Source: Sphingomonas yunnanensis (lineage in GTDB: Bacteria > Pseudomonadota > Alphaproteobacteria > Sphingomonadales > Sphingomonadaceae). Taken from it: a stretch of DNA of 64,000 nucleotides. The position numbers were made by a program, and so were the translations under genes. The stretch is taken from the NCBI RefSeq assembly GCF_019898765.1, contig NZ_JAIOKB010000009.1, forward strand, positions 62,001-126,000, in the 5' to 3' direction. Shown one piece after another: positions 51,876 to 60,516 of this stretch; the stretch's first letter is position 1; every line of letters begins with the position of its first letter. The notes below the pieces were generated by a model that worked only from the letters and a program-made list of their open reading frames with translations, made no database searches and was not told the origin of the DNA.

Positions 51876-54509
51876 TTACAAGTCGTTCGTCAGGCTGACC
51901 CGATTGCCAAGATGCCGGAAGGCGCGATCGCGGCAGGTGAGCAAAATGACCTGCATCCTCGTGGCCGCCTCTGTCAGGATCTCGGTCATGAGATCGAGGC
52001 GCGAATCGTCCGAGTAGACCAGCGGGTCGTCCAGGATCAGCGACACCGGCACTCCCTGCTCGAGCAGCATGTCGGCAAAAGCAAGCCGGGTGAGGACCGC
52101 CAGCTGCTCCTGAGTACCCTTAGACAGATCTGCACAATTCTCGCCAAGGCCGCCGCGCGCGATGGCCGCCAAGCCGAGATCGTCACCGAAGCTTGGCTCG
52201 GAGCCGGGCAACAGCCGCTCGATGTGCCGACGTGCACGCCGCGCTACCGGCCCGACGAACGTCCGTGATGTCTCGGCGCATGCGCTCTCCAGCGTGTCGC
52301 GAAGCAGCTTCAGCGTCTCGGCTGCCTGCGTCACACGTGCCAAGTTGGCAGCTGCGGCCTCCGCCTCTTCACGCGCGACTGCGGCGCGGTCGGCCAGCCC
52401 CTTGCCGCCTTCAGCCTCGATCCGCGCCTCGAGCCCGGCGATCGCCTTCTCGAGGTCGGCACGCTGCGTCCGGGCGACCTCGACCCGCTTGTCCAGCAGT
52501 CCGATCTGCCGCTCGATCGTTACGACGTCGAGCGCGGTCGCCGCGCGCTCAGCATCCTGCAGGTTGACCATCGCTGCCGCCTCCTGCTGGCGTGCGGCGC
52601 GCAGAGTGTCTTCGAGCGAGGCCAGTTCAGGCTTTGCTTCCAAGGTGGCAAGCTGTGCCGCAGCGTTGAGCGCATCCCGCTCAGCGCCAGCCTCCTGCAC
52701 CATCAGCGGAGCATTTCGCGCGTCCATCTCGCGCAACTGCTCGGAGGCCACCGCATCGACACCTTCCGCCCTTGCGAGCGCCGTATCCGCCCCGCCCGCT
52801 GCGACCGTCAATGCCTCAACGTCTGTACTCTCGTCACTCACCTCCCCTTCCGCGCCTCCCTGCAATCCGGCTAGGAAGAGCTTCAGGGCCGATGCACCCG
52901 CCTCTATCGCGAGCAGCGGCACGGCAGGCGTAATCCCACCGATGCGCGCCTCGAGCGTACGAAGGTTGGCAACCGCATCTCGCACGGCCTCGTTGCGAAC
53001 GCGAGCCGCAGCAACACTCTCCACCCCGTGCTCAGCCAGCCCCGCGTTCAGATCATCGATCGCGTTGGCGAGTACCGTCTCGGCGCCTTGCAATCCGAGC
53101 GGAGGGCGGATGATCAGTTCGGCATTGCCAAGTCGGATGCGCGTCTCGCGAGACAGCATCTGGTCTCCACGCTCCGCCGCAGCTCCGTCGATCGTCAGAC
53201 CGCTGACATCGCCGGCAATCTCGAGCCGCGTGGCACCGGCATCGACGGCCGCCCGCGCCTTGTCGACGGCACGTTGGCGTTCTTCGAGGGCCTTGATGAC
53301 GGTGGTCGGGATCACTGCGGTCGCGAGCTGCCGCGTTGCGTCGTATTCGGCCTCCAGCACAACCAGCTCAGCATGTCGCCGTTGTGCCTCGCCGATCGCA
53401 ACCCAGCGCTCGCGCTCGGCAGCGCGTGTCCGGGCAGCGCCAAGCGCAGCATGCGCGTTTCGCCGATTGTCACGAGCACTAACCAGAAGGTCACGGGCTG
53501 TCGCCGCCCGCTCCTGGGCGGCAGCCAACTCCCCAACCAGACTGGATCGGCTTTCCCGTGCCTTGTTGAGCGCCGTAGCCGTGTCGCCGACAGCTTTACG
53601 GACGGTTGCGAGGCGGGACGCGAGGTCCTCGAGGGCCCCGACGCGGTCGATAAGGCGGCGCTGCTCGGCGCGCCGTGTTTCGAGCAGCTGAGCTGCAGAC
53701 CGCGCCACGTCGAGCTGGCCTGCCAGCGCCCGACGCTGGTCGGCATCGGTCGTGTCAGCAAGATCGCGGTTGAGCACCTTCAGCCTTGCTCGCGCGGCCT
53801 CGAGCTCGGAGAAGCCTTGCTCGAGTGCGGCAAGCCGGCTCATCGCCTCGCTCGAGGTGCGCTGCGTGGCGTCATGCTCGTCGCGGGCGGCGAGCTGGCG
53901 ACCGGTCGGGCGGCCGCTGTTAGTCCAGTATTCCGCGAACTGGCTGTCGATGCGGGGGCGAACACGCTGGTAGGCGGCCCCGCCCATGATCGTGCCCACC
54001 TCGGCTTCCAGGGTCGCGCGCACACTGTCGCGCACGATCTCACCCGGCGCTGTCACCTCGAGAGCCTGCCCCTGCCCAACCCAAAGCAGGCCGAGCGCCC
54101 CGTGCGCGGCCACATCGCCGCCTTGGCTGGTGTCGCGACGCGCACCGAGCAGCGCTTGCAGCTGCGCCTCGGCGTCCTCGCCCTGCGCGCGCCCCTTCGG
54201 TCCGCGCACCTCGACCGAAGCACTCTTCAGGAAGCGCTTGCTGACCGCCCACTCCTCACCCTTTGCCTCGAAGCCGATGTCAATCTGAGGGGCGACGGCC
54301 TCACCGTAAGGCGCATAGCTACGAGCGAGCCGGTTGGCGGTGTTGTGCCGGATGAAGAAAGCGGCACGCATCGCTTCCAGCAGCGTCGACTTGCCGGTCT
54401 CGTTAGGCTCGATGATGACGTTGAGCCCATCGGTCAGGCCGTCGAGCACGAAAGGATCGCGGTATTTGCGGAAAATGGAAAGCGCGATGCGTCGAATCCG
54501 GAGGCTCAT
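51876..54509 (-). CDS. SbcC/YhaN-like AAA ATPase with long coiled coil
   Basis: An 877-residue SMC-type ATPase of DNA repair. Walker A lies at about 34-42 (EPNETGKST). Two long Ala/Arg/Glu-rich coiled-coil arms fill 200-740. The C-terminal half has the signature LSKGTQEQLAVLTRLAFADMLLEQG and Walker B VSLILDDPLVYSD, followed by a D-loop and ILLTCRD. It pairs with the nuclease encoded upstream, whose stop overlaps this start (ATGA). It probably processes DNA ends or cleaves hairpins. YhaN/YhaO of Bacillus is the closest arrangement by eye. Confidence 0.88.
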   Translation of the reverse strand: MSLRIRRIALSIFRKYRDPFVLDGLTDGLNVIIEPNETGKSTLLEAMRAAFFIRHNTANRLARSYAPYGEAVAPQIDIGFEAKGEEWAVSKRFLKSASVEVRGPKGRAQGEDAEAQLQALLGARRDTSQGGDVAAHGALGLLWVGQGQALEVTAPGEIVRDSVRATLEAEVGTIMGGAAYQRVRPRIDSQFAEYWTNSGRPTGRQLAARDEHDATQRTSSEAMSRLAALEQGFSELEAARARLKVLNRDLADTTDADQRRALAGQLDVARSAAQLLETRRAEQRRLIDRVGALEDLASRLATVRKAVGDTATALNKARESRSSLVGELAAAQERAATARDLLVSARDNRRNAHAALGAARTRAAERERWVAIGEAQRRHAELVVLEAEYDATRQLATAVIPTTVIKALEERQRAVDKARAAVDAGATRLEIAGDVSGLTIDGAAAERGDQMLSRETRIRLGNAELIIRPPLGLQGAETVLANAIDDLNAGLAEHGVESVAAARVRNEAVRDAVANLRTLEARIGGITPAVPLLAIEAGASALKLFLAGLQGGAEGEVSDESTDVEALTVAAGGADTALARAEGVDAVASEQLREMDARNAPLMVQEAGAERDALNAAAQLATLEAKPELASLEDTLRAARQQEAAAMVNLQDAERAATALDVVTIERQIGLLDKRVEVARTQRADLEKAIAGLEARIEAEGGKGLADRAAVAREEAEAAAANLARVTQAAETLKLLRDTLESACAETSRTFVGPVARRARRHIERLLPGSEPSFGDDLGLAAIARGGLGENCADLSKGTQEQLAVLTRLAFADMLLEQGVPVSLILDDPLVYSDDSRLDLMTEILTEAATRMQVILLTCRDRAFRHLGNRVSLTNDL

Positions 54510-55621
54510 GCCGCGTCCTGCCCACGCTGATGTTCCACGAACAAGCGCTCGAGCGCCCGCCTGGCGGTGTCGCCGCCGCTGCCACCCGCCTCAATCAAGG
54601 TCATCAGCTTTGCCGCGGCCGTGCCGATCATGCCTTCTACCCGCAGGTCCGCCAGATCCTGTTCGCTGGGTCGACCGACGAGATCGTCGGCGGTGACCGC
54701 CAGATGGCGGAGGCGATGGCGAAGATCATTGTCGAGGCGGGACAGGATCGCGATCTTGTCGGAAAGGCTGACGATGCCGGAAAGGTAGAGCTGCAACAGG
54801 GTCGCCGATGGCTCTACTTGTGCAAGCAGCCGGTCGCATTCGGCGGCGAAGCCTTCCGCGTCGACGACCGTCCACGACCGCGTCAGCCACTGGAACCTGC
54901 CAGTGCGGATCGGTGACACCGACGGCTCTACCGTTCCCTCAAGCGTCACGAGCAGCGCATAGCCCGGCTCATCACGCTGGAAGCGATCAGTTTCCGGCGT
55001 GCCCGAGTACCAGGTGCGCACGTCGACCCGGAGGGTCCCGTGCCAGTCTCCAAGCGCAAGATAGTCGAGGCTCGAGCGCTGGGCGCGGTCGGGCGCGATC
55101 TGGTTCTGCGCCTCCCCGCGGGACGAGAAGTCCCGGATCGAGCCGTGCGCCAGGCCGACGCGCAAGCTCGCGCCCGGCGTCTCCATCGTGTCGAACAACC
55201 CGGTCGGATCGTCGAGATTATGCCGGTGGGTCAGCGGCGCCGGTAGCAGCCACTGCCCGGGCGCCAGCTCGCACGGCACCGGCTCGGTGAGGATGCGGAT
55301 ATTGGTGGCGCCTTTGGCGCGCACGCGATCCCACAAGCCGCTGTTGCGAGCGAAGTCGTGATTGCCGGGCAGCAACCACCAGGTACAGGCGTAGCGCTGC
55401 ATTCGCGACACCGCCTGCACGATCACGCGGTCTTCCGGTCCCTCGGTATCGAACACATCGCCGGCGACCAGTACGTGCGCAACGTCATGCTCGGCTGCCG
55501 CCTTACCGATCGCGTCGATCGCATCGAACCGCGCCTCGCTGAGAGCAGCGCGTACGTCGCTGTCGAAGCGGCCGTAAGGCTTGCCGAGTTGCCAGTCGGC
55601 TGTGTGGACCAGGCGTAGCAT
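54506..55621 (-). CDS. SbcD/YhaO-like DNA repair metallophosphoesterase
   Basis: A 371-residue calcineurin-type nuclease. Metal-binding motifs are HTADWQLGK (motif I), VAGDVFDTEG (II), LLPGNHDFARN (III), GLAHGS (IV) and LGDWHG (V). The C-terminal 120 residues are a capping domain that should dock on the ATPase arms. It works as exonuclease/endonuclease with the SbcC-like partner downstream. The gene is first in the pair and starts near residue MLRLVHTADWQ, typical for the family. Confidence 0.9.
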   Translation of the reverse strand: MLRLVHTADWQLGKPYGRFDSDVRAALSEARFDAIDAIGKAAAEHDVAHVLVAGDVFDTEGPEDRVIVQAVSRMQRYACTWWLLPGNHDFARNSGLWDRVRAKGATNIRILTEPVPCELAPGQWLLPAPLTHRHNLDDPTGLFDTMETPGASLRVGLAHGSIRDFSSRGEAQNQIAPDRAQRSSLDYLALGDWHGTLRVDVRTWYSGTPETDRFQRDEPGYALLVTLEGTVEPSVSPIRTGRFQWLTRSWTVVDAEGFAAECDRLLAQVEPSATLLQLYLSGIVSLSDKIAILSRLDNDLRHRLRHLAVTADDLVGRPSEQDLADLRVEGMIGTAAAKLMTLIEAGGSGGDTARRALERLFVEHQRGQDAA

Positions 55622-55699
55622 GGAAGCTTTCTGGCGTTGTGGACCATGGGTGTCGAGCGAGGCGTCCTGCCAGCTCCCCTACCCCGCGACCGCGCGCGA

Positions 55700-56086
55700 T
55701 CAGCGGATCCCAACAACCTTCACCCCGACGGCATCGGCAATCTTCTTCCAGCTCTGGTCACTCGTCCACGCGGGCAAGCCGTCGCGCCGTGCGAGTGCCA
55801 GGCAGAAGCGATCGCCAAGGCTGAGCCCCGCTTCGGCTGTCGCCACCCGCAGCCGACCAGCGATCTGCGCTAGCGCCTTTTCGGCCGGCACCACCGTCAG
55901 CGGTAGTGGATCAAGCATGGCATCCACCTCGCGCTCGGGCATACCGGCATGGACGAAATGGCTGATCACCTCGGCATAGTTGACGCTGCTCACCCGCGCC
56001 CCGCCGATCTCCGCCGCCACCTTCGCCGCTCCACGTTCACCTTTCAGCATCGCAATGATCGCAGACGCGTCCAGCACCACGCTCAT
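55700..56086 (-). CDS. vapC: VapC-type PIN toxin
   Basis: A 128-residue type II toxin RNase. It begins SVVLDASAIIAMLKGERG with the first catalytic Asp. Further acidic residues are in SSVNYAEVISHF, LSLGDRFCLALA and WTSDQSW. The size and order match VapC. The ATG overlaps the antitoxin stop as ATGA. Confidence 0.93.
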   Translation of the reverse strand: MSVVLDASAIIAMLKGERGAAKVAAEIGGARVSSVNYAEVISHFVHAGMPEREVDAMLDPLPLTVVPAEKALAQIAGRLRVATAEAGLSLGDRFCLALARRDGLPAWTSDQSWKKIADAVGVKVVGIR

Positions 56087-56328
56087 TCGCCACTGTCCTC
56101 CCGACGGCGGGCAAGAAATGCCTCAACGGACGCGTCGGGGTTGCCGCCGGTGTACTGCTTGGCCAGCGCCTGAGCACGTGCCACGGCCTGGCTCGCCGTC
56201 CGCAGAACCACACCATATTCGGTTTCATCGAGGTAGACCGCACCACCGCCACTCAGACCAAGTCGCTTCCGAACGTCGGCCGGCAGGCTCATGCGCCCAT
56301 TAGGCGTTATGTTGATTTGAAGGGTCAT
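56083..56328 (-). CDS. vapB: AbrB/MazE-type antitoxin (VapB)
   Basis: An 81-residue swapped-hairpin DNA-binding antitoxin. MTLQINITPNGRMSLPADVRKRLGL is the AbrB-fold hairpin, and the C-terminal helical tail (AVARAQALAKQYTGG...VEAFLARRRED) should wrap the toxin. The longer frame upstream is Cys/Arg-rich and not protein-like, so ATG 56328 is chosen. Toxin gene follows with a four-base overlap. Confidence 0.88.
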   Translation of the reverse strand: MTLQINITPNGRMSLPADVRKRLGLSGGGAVYLDETEYGVVLRTASQAVARAQALAKQYTGGNPDASVEAFLARRREDSGE

Positions 56329-56594
56329 ACTGATACCGCCGGCCTCGTGGATCACGCACCCGCAACATAGGCAGCATGACCGCGTGCAGCAACGGCCAGG
56401 TAGACGCGGCATCGGCTTGCCCACGTGCCACTGACGAGCCAGCATGACACGCCGCCATGCTGATGGCGGATGTGCCACGACAGCAGGTACCTTTTAGGTG
56501 TACCTTATGAAGACCGGCAAACGGCTGGTGCTTTATAGGCCGTCCGGCCACGCAAAAAGGACCGGACCAATAAGCACCACGTATTATAGATCGC

Positions 56595-57130
56595 AGCACG
56601 TTCATCCGAGCCTACCTCCGCGCCTCCACCTCTGAATGGGACGCGTCACGCACACGCGGTCCGCTGAATTCCTTCGCTGCGGAGCAAGGCTTCAAGATCG
56701 CGGCGCGCTACGTTGAAAATGAGAGTGGGGCGAAGCTGTATTGGCCTGAGCTGTTCCGCCTGCTGGCCGACTGTGAGCCTGTTGACGTGCTGTTGGTGGA
56801 GCAGGTCGACCGGCTGTCTCGCCTCACCTCCTCGGACTGGCAGCGGCTGCGCGGTTTGATCGACGCCAAGCAGGTCCGCATCGTTGCACTGGACCTCCCG
56901 ACATCGTGGAGCCTGACGGCGCCAGCCGAAGAGTTCACTGCCCGCATGTTCGCGGCGGTCAACGCCATGATGCTCGATGTCCACCCGCAATCCCTTGCAA
57001 GGGCTATGAGGATCTGCGTCGTCGCCAGGCCCAGGGCACTGCCAAGGCGAAGGCAACCGTGCCTTATAGAGGCCGTTCAGCGAATAACGCTGCAGCGCCG
57101 CAATCTCCCACCTCTGAGCGACGGCCGTAG
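56595..57130 (+). pseudogene. Serine recombinase remnant, frameshifted
   Basis: The frame from 56595 reads IRAYLRASTSEWDASRTRG with the catalytic-Ser motif, then ENESGAKL, VDVLLVEQVDRLSRLTSSD, LDLPTSW and MFAAVNAMMLD. This follows small recombinases of the resolvase group. After about 56990 the homologous sequence shifts to another frame (KGYEDLRRRQAQGTAKAKAT). No start codon is visible at the beginning of the homology. The gene is therefore broken at both ends. Confidence 0.75.
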
Positions 57131-57681
57131 CAGGCTGAAAATCATAGAACGCGAGCGGGTGTAGCCGCACCTTACTGGCGAAGATCGCTCGCGATCGCCG
57201 GCTGGTCAGAGCCGAGCCGGGCGCTGAAATGGCAAGCTAGGTATCGGCGGGTGCCCTCGCCTGCGCCTACCGATCATCATCCGCTTGCGAGGCTTGTCGC
57301 ACCCACCCGATGACCGCGCGCGCGCTGACCCGTCGATCTGCAAGACTGTTCCGCAAGGTAGCGCTCCGACAACGCAGGCAGACCCCGATGTATCTGCCCC
57401 CCGTGAGCCGCACCGTTCGCGTACGTCCGGCATCGGTCGCCAACGACCAAACCAGAAGTGGGCATCGAAGTGGGCAAAATAGCCTGCTTTAGAGCTAAAG
57501 CACGATAAAATGGCGATTTGGCGGAGACGGAGTCTTTATAACTCGAGTTCACCAAAGCTCGCCACCGTGCGCACACCTACGCTTTTCCGCCATTTTCTTC
57601 CTGATGTCGTTCATAGCCGTCTGTTGACGATCGCGCACAGCCGAGCCATAAAGTGGGAACGGATGTGGGAATGGATGGGTG
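57131..57681. other. Stretch between recombinase remnant and integrase
   Basis: No intact gene. It contains the putative attachment core at 57519-57532. Composition becomes AT-richer from about 57475 to 57600, as at the end of an inserted element. Confidence 0.55.
57519..57532 (-). other. Putative att core, tRNA-Ser 3'-end-like
   Basis: TGGCGGAGACGGAG on the plus strand is the complement of the last bases of many serine tRNAs (CTCCGTCTCCGCCA). The similarity stops after 14 bases, so no tRNA gene is present, only a crossover-length piece. It lies 150 bases before a P4-type integrase gene, the usual place for one end of such an element. Confidence 0.55.
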
Positions 57682-58863
57682 ATGGGGAAGCTGACGGCGC
57701 TGAAGGCGAAGGCGCTGCGTGCGCCCGGCCGTCACAGCGACGGCAACGGGCTGACGCTCTTCATCAAGGACAGCGGTGCCAAGTCGTGGGTGCTGCGCAT
57801 CCAGGTCAACGGCAAGCGCCGCGACATCGGCCTTGGCTCCTTCGACACCGTCTCGCTGGCGGAGGCGCGCGAGAAGGCTGACGACATTCGCAAGCAGTTT
57901 CGCAACGGCATCGACCCGGTGGCGGCCAAGCGGGCCGTCATCACGGCGGCGCCCACCATCCCGACCTTCCGCGAGGCTGCTTCGATCGCTCATGGCGAGC
58001 ATAAGGGAGGTTGGAAGAACGCCAAGCACAAGGCGCAGTGGCTCTCGTCGCTTGAGGCGTATGCCTTTCCCCTCATCGGCGACGTGCCCGTCCACGAGGT
58101 CGACGGCCCCGCGATACGAGACCTGCTTGCGAAGATCTGGTTGTCGAAGCCAGAGACCGCCCGACGGGTGCGCCAACGGATAGGTACTGTGTTGGATTGG
58201 GCGTATGCCAAGGGCTACCGGCAAGCGGAGGCGCCAACCCGCTCGGTCACGAAGGGCCTCCCCAAGCAGCCGAAGAAGGACAGCCACTTCGCAGCGCTGC
58301 CTTACGAGCAGGCGCCAGCTGTGTATGCGCAGCTCAGCTCAGCCGAGTCGATTGGTCGCCTCGCGTTGCGCTTCTTGATCCTCACTGCCGCTCGCTCAGG
58401 TGAGGTCCGCGGCACATGCTGGCGAGAGATCGACCTCGAGCAGCAGCTGTGGACAATCCCGGGTGATCGGATGAAGGCTGGCAAGACGCACATCGTGCCG
58501 TTGCAGCCAGCAGCGATCGAGATTCTCGACACGATGGCGCGCATGTACGGTACCGCGCCTGATCAAACCGTGTTCCCTGGCAGGAGCAACAAGCAGCTCT
58601 CTGACATGACACTGACGAAGGTGCTACGTGACGGCTTTGTTGGTGACATCACCGTGCATGGCTTCCGCTCCACGTTTCGCGATTGGGCGGCCGAGCAGAC
58701 GGACGTGGCCGGCGACGTCGTGGAGGCGGCGTTGGCTCACGCTGTTCAGAACAAGGTGGAGGCGGCTTACCGCCGCACCAACTATCTCGAGAAGCGTCGT
58801 GGGCTGATGCTCGCCTGGTCGAATCACTTGCTCACGACTCTGGCGGCGAATCAGACTGACTGA
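57682..58863 (+). CDS. int: P4-type tyrosine integrase
   Basis: A 393-residue integrase. The N-terminal DUF4102 domain is at about 1-80 (SDGNGLTLFIKDSGAKSWVL, RRDIGLGSFDTVSLAEAR). A core-binding domain follows, then the catalytic domain with Arg in TAARSGEVRG, the HxxR box HGFRSTFRDW, a His in ALAHAV and Tyr in AYRRTNYLEKR. ATG 57682 is preferred to the GTG one codon before. It lies beside a tRNA-Ser-like att core and is followed by replication genes, as in P4-like integrative elements. Confidence 0.93.
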   Translation: MGKLTALKAKALRAPGRHSDGNGLTLFIKDSGAKSWVLRIQVNGKRRDIGLGSFDTVSLAEAREKADDIRKQFRNGIDPVAAKRAVITAAPTIPTFREAASIAHGEHKGGWKNAKHKAQWLSSLEAYAFPLIGDVPVHEVDGPAIRDLLAKIWLSKPETARRVRQRIGTVLDWAYAKGYRQAEAPTRSVTKGLPKQPKKDSHFAALPYEQAPAVYAQLSSAESIGRLALRFLILTAARSGEVRGTCWREIDLEQQLWTIPGDRMKAGKTHIVPLQPAAIEILDTMARMYGTAPDQTVFPGRSNKQLSDMTLTKVLRDGFVGDITVHGFRSTFRDWAAEQTDVAGDVVEAALAHAVQNKVEAAYRRTNYLEKRRGLMLAWSNHLLTTLAANQTD

Positions 58864-59248
58864 AAAGCATTCAGTCATCCACGTCCCGTGATGACATAGA
58901 TCCCGTTGTAGCAACGCGACAGGCCCATGCTCCCCGACAGGGCTTTGCGCCTGCCAACTCCGATCGATGCAGGCGGTTACCTCAGTAGCCGCCACTACGT
59001 CACCGCGAGTCATGCGAGAGCGGCAATCGCCTGAAGCGCTTACTTCGAATACGACTTGGCGGCAGCCGGTACCGTGCGGTCCCAACCCGCGCGATCCCGC
59101 ACGCCAAAAACCCCCCATTTTTTTAAAATTATTTGAAAAATTAGGGGCTTTTTCTTCCGCTCCGAGCGATGCAGAAGCGTCCCCGTCAGCAGCAACGCCA
59201 ATTGCGGCTAGTTACCTGACAGTAAACACTAGTTAACAGGAAATTACC
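58864..59248. other. Intergenic stretch after integrase
   Basis: No gene recognised. It contains a likely terminator at 59111-59154 and the leader of the AlpA-like gene. Confidence 0.55.
59111..59154 (+). terminator. Rho-independent-like terminator
   Basis: A CCCC..ATTTTT arm and an AAAAATTAGGGG arm form a GC-clamped, AT-rich hairpin, followed by CTTTTTC. It is strikingly AT-rich in otherwise GC-rich DNA. Confidence 0.55.
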
Positions 59249-59419
59249 ATGCATGCAATCAGCATGTCCGTGGATGATGCCTGCCGCTTTATCGGCATCA
59301 AACGGACCAAGCTTTTCCAGCTTCTCAAAGACAATTCGCTCACCAGAGTTCGGCTGGGCGGGAAGACGCTCGTTCTCACGAGCAGCATTATTAGTTTCAT
59401 TGAACGGAGTGTCGCGTGA
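59249..59419 (+). CDS. AlpA/excisionase-like small HTH protein
   Basis: A 56-residue protein too short for most gene finders. It reads MHAISMSVDDACRFIGIKRT, then KLFQLLKDNSL and GGKTLVLTSSIISFIERS, the helix-turn-helix plus wing of AlpA/MerR-type excisionases. The stop overlaps the primase ATG (ATGA). In P4-type elements such proteins control integrase expression and excision. Confidence 0.75.
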   Translation: MHAISMSVDDACRFIGIKRTKLFQLLKDNSLTRVRLGGKTLVLTSSIISFIERSVA

Positions 59420-60516
59420 TGTCCTATGGAACGTACGAGAGCGACTGGGACGCTCACGAGTATGCTGCGGCGATCAAAGCGCGCTTCTCCATCGTGGCGG
59501 TGATCGGCGAGACGGTTCGACTGAAGAAGGTTGGCAAGGAGTTCAAGGGTCGTTGCCCTTTCCATGACGACAAGACGCCGAGCCTCTCAGTCCGCGAAGA
59601 CTGGGGCTGGTTTAGGTGCTTCGGCTGCGAGGCCGCCGGGGACGTGATCAACTTCGTTCAGAGGAGCGAGAACCTGACCTTCTTCGAAGCTATGCGAAAG
59701 CTCGAGATGGGCACCTATGTCCCACGGCCTCCTCTGACATTCGAACCACGCGACGACGATCGCATCAGGATCGCGCGCGAGATGTGGGCGGCCGCCCGCC
59801 CCATTGAGGACACTCCAGCGATGAAATATCTCGAGAGCCGCGGCTTCCCCTCTCCCTTCATCGCCGACCAGGAGAACCTTCGATCCTCCAATCTGTCCAT
59901 TGATGGCTCCGCCAAAAAGCATCCCGTGCTGATGGCGGCTGCTCGCAGCGTGGACGGTGAGATTACCGCGGTTCAGTGCACCTTCCTCACCGAAGAAGGC
60001 GCCAAGCTGCAGGAGAGTAGCCGTCGCAGCTATGGTGTGATCGCTGGTAGTGCGATCAGGCTCCAGTCGGTCGCTGGCGCTACCAGCGAGCCGTCCGATG
60101 TGTGGCTGTGTGAGGGCCTGGAGGACGGCCTTTCGCTTGCGAGGCTATACGAAGAGGCAACCGTGTGGGCCACCCTCGGGGCAGGCAATCTGCCCAACAT
60201 CACGCTACCGAGCAGCTGTAGCGAAGTCACTATTGCCGGAGACAATGACGAGAGTGGACGCAAGGCTTCGGAGCTGGCGGTGCGTCGCTATGGCAATGAA
60301 GGATACGAGGTGAAGACGAATTTCCCTCCAGCAGATTTCAAAGACTGGAACGAGTTCCTCATGCATTGGGAATTCGAGGAGGAAGACGGAGAGGGCAATA
60401 AGCTACCTTGGCGCTACTGGTATGATGGCGACGCCTTTGATGAGGAAGGTGCCTGCCTAGGCCTGTCGTTCCCGCCTGAGCTGCGCACAGCGGCCAACTT
60501 CAAGGCACCATTGTGA
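59419..60516 (+). CDS. CHC2/Toprim primase of a mobile element
   Basis: A 365-residue DnaG-like primase. The CHC2 zinc finger uses Cys46, His49, Cys67 and Cys70 (CPFHDDKTPSLSV...FRCFGC). The Toprim part has VWLCEGLEDGLSLARL (Glu) and TIAGDNDESGRKAS (Asp-x-Asp). It is shorter than chromosomal DnaG and ends at the overlap (TGATG) with the DUF3987 gene. The two probably initiate replication of the element. Confidence 0.9.
   Translation: MSYGTYESDWDAHEYAAAIKARFSIVAVIGETVRLKKVGKEFKGRCPFHDDKTPSLSVREDWGWFRCFGCEAAGDVINFVQRSENLTFFEAMRKLEMGTYVPRPPLTFEPRDDDRIRIAREMWAAARPIEDTPAMKYLESRGFPSPFIADQENLRSSNLSIDGSAKKHPVLMAAARSVDGEITAVQCTFLTEEGAKLQESSRRSYGVIAGSAIRLQSVAGATSEPSDVWLCEGLEDGLSLARLYEEATVWATLGAGNLPNITLPSSCSEVTIAGDNDESGRKASELAVRRYGNEGYEVKTNFPPADFKDWNEFLMHWEFEEEDGEGNKLPWRYWYDGDAFDEEGACLGLSFPPELRTAANFKAPL

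Noticed and set aside
52162..54530. Two long plus-strand frames opposite the SbcC-like gene
   Set aside because: Ser/Arg/Ala-rich shadows of the coiled-coil gene.
57480..57600. Complete tRNA gene at the integrase border
   Set aside because: Only 14 bases match a tRNA-Ser 3' end. No cloverleaf can be drawn on either side.
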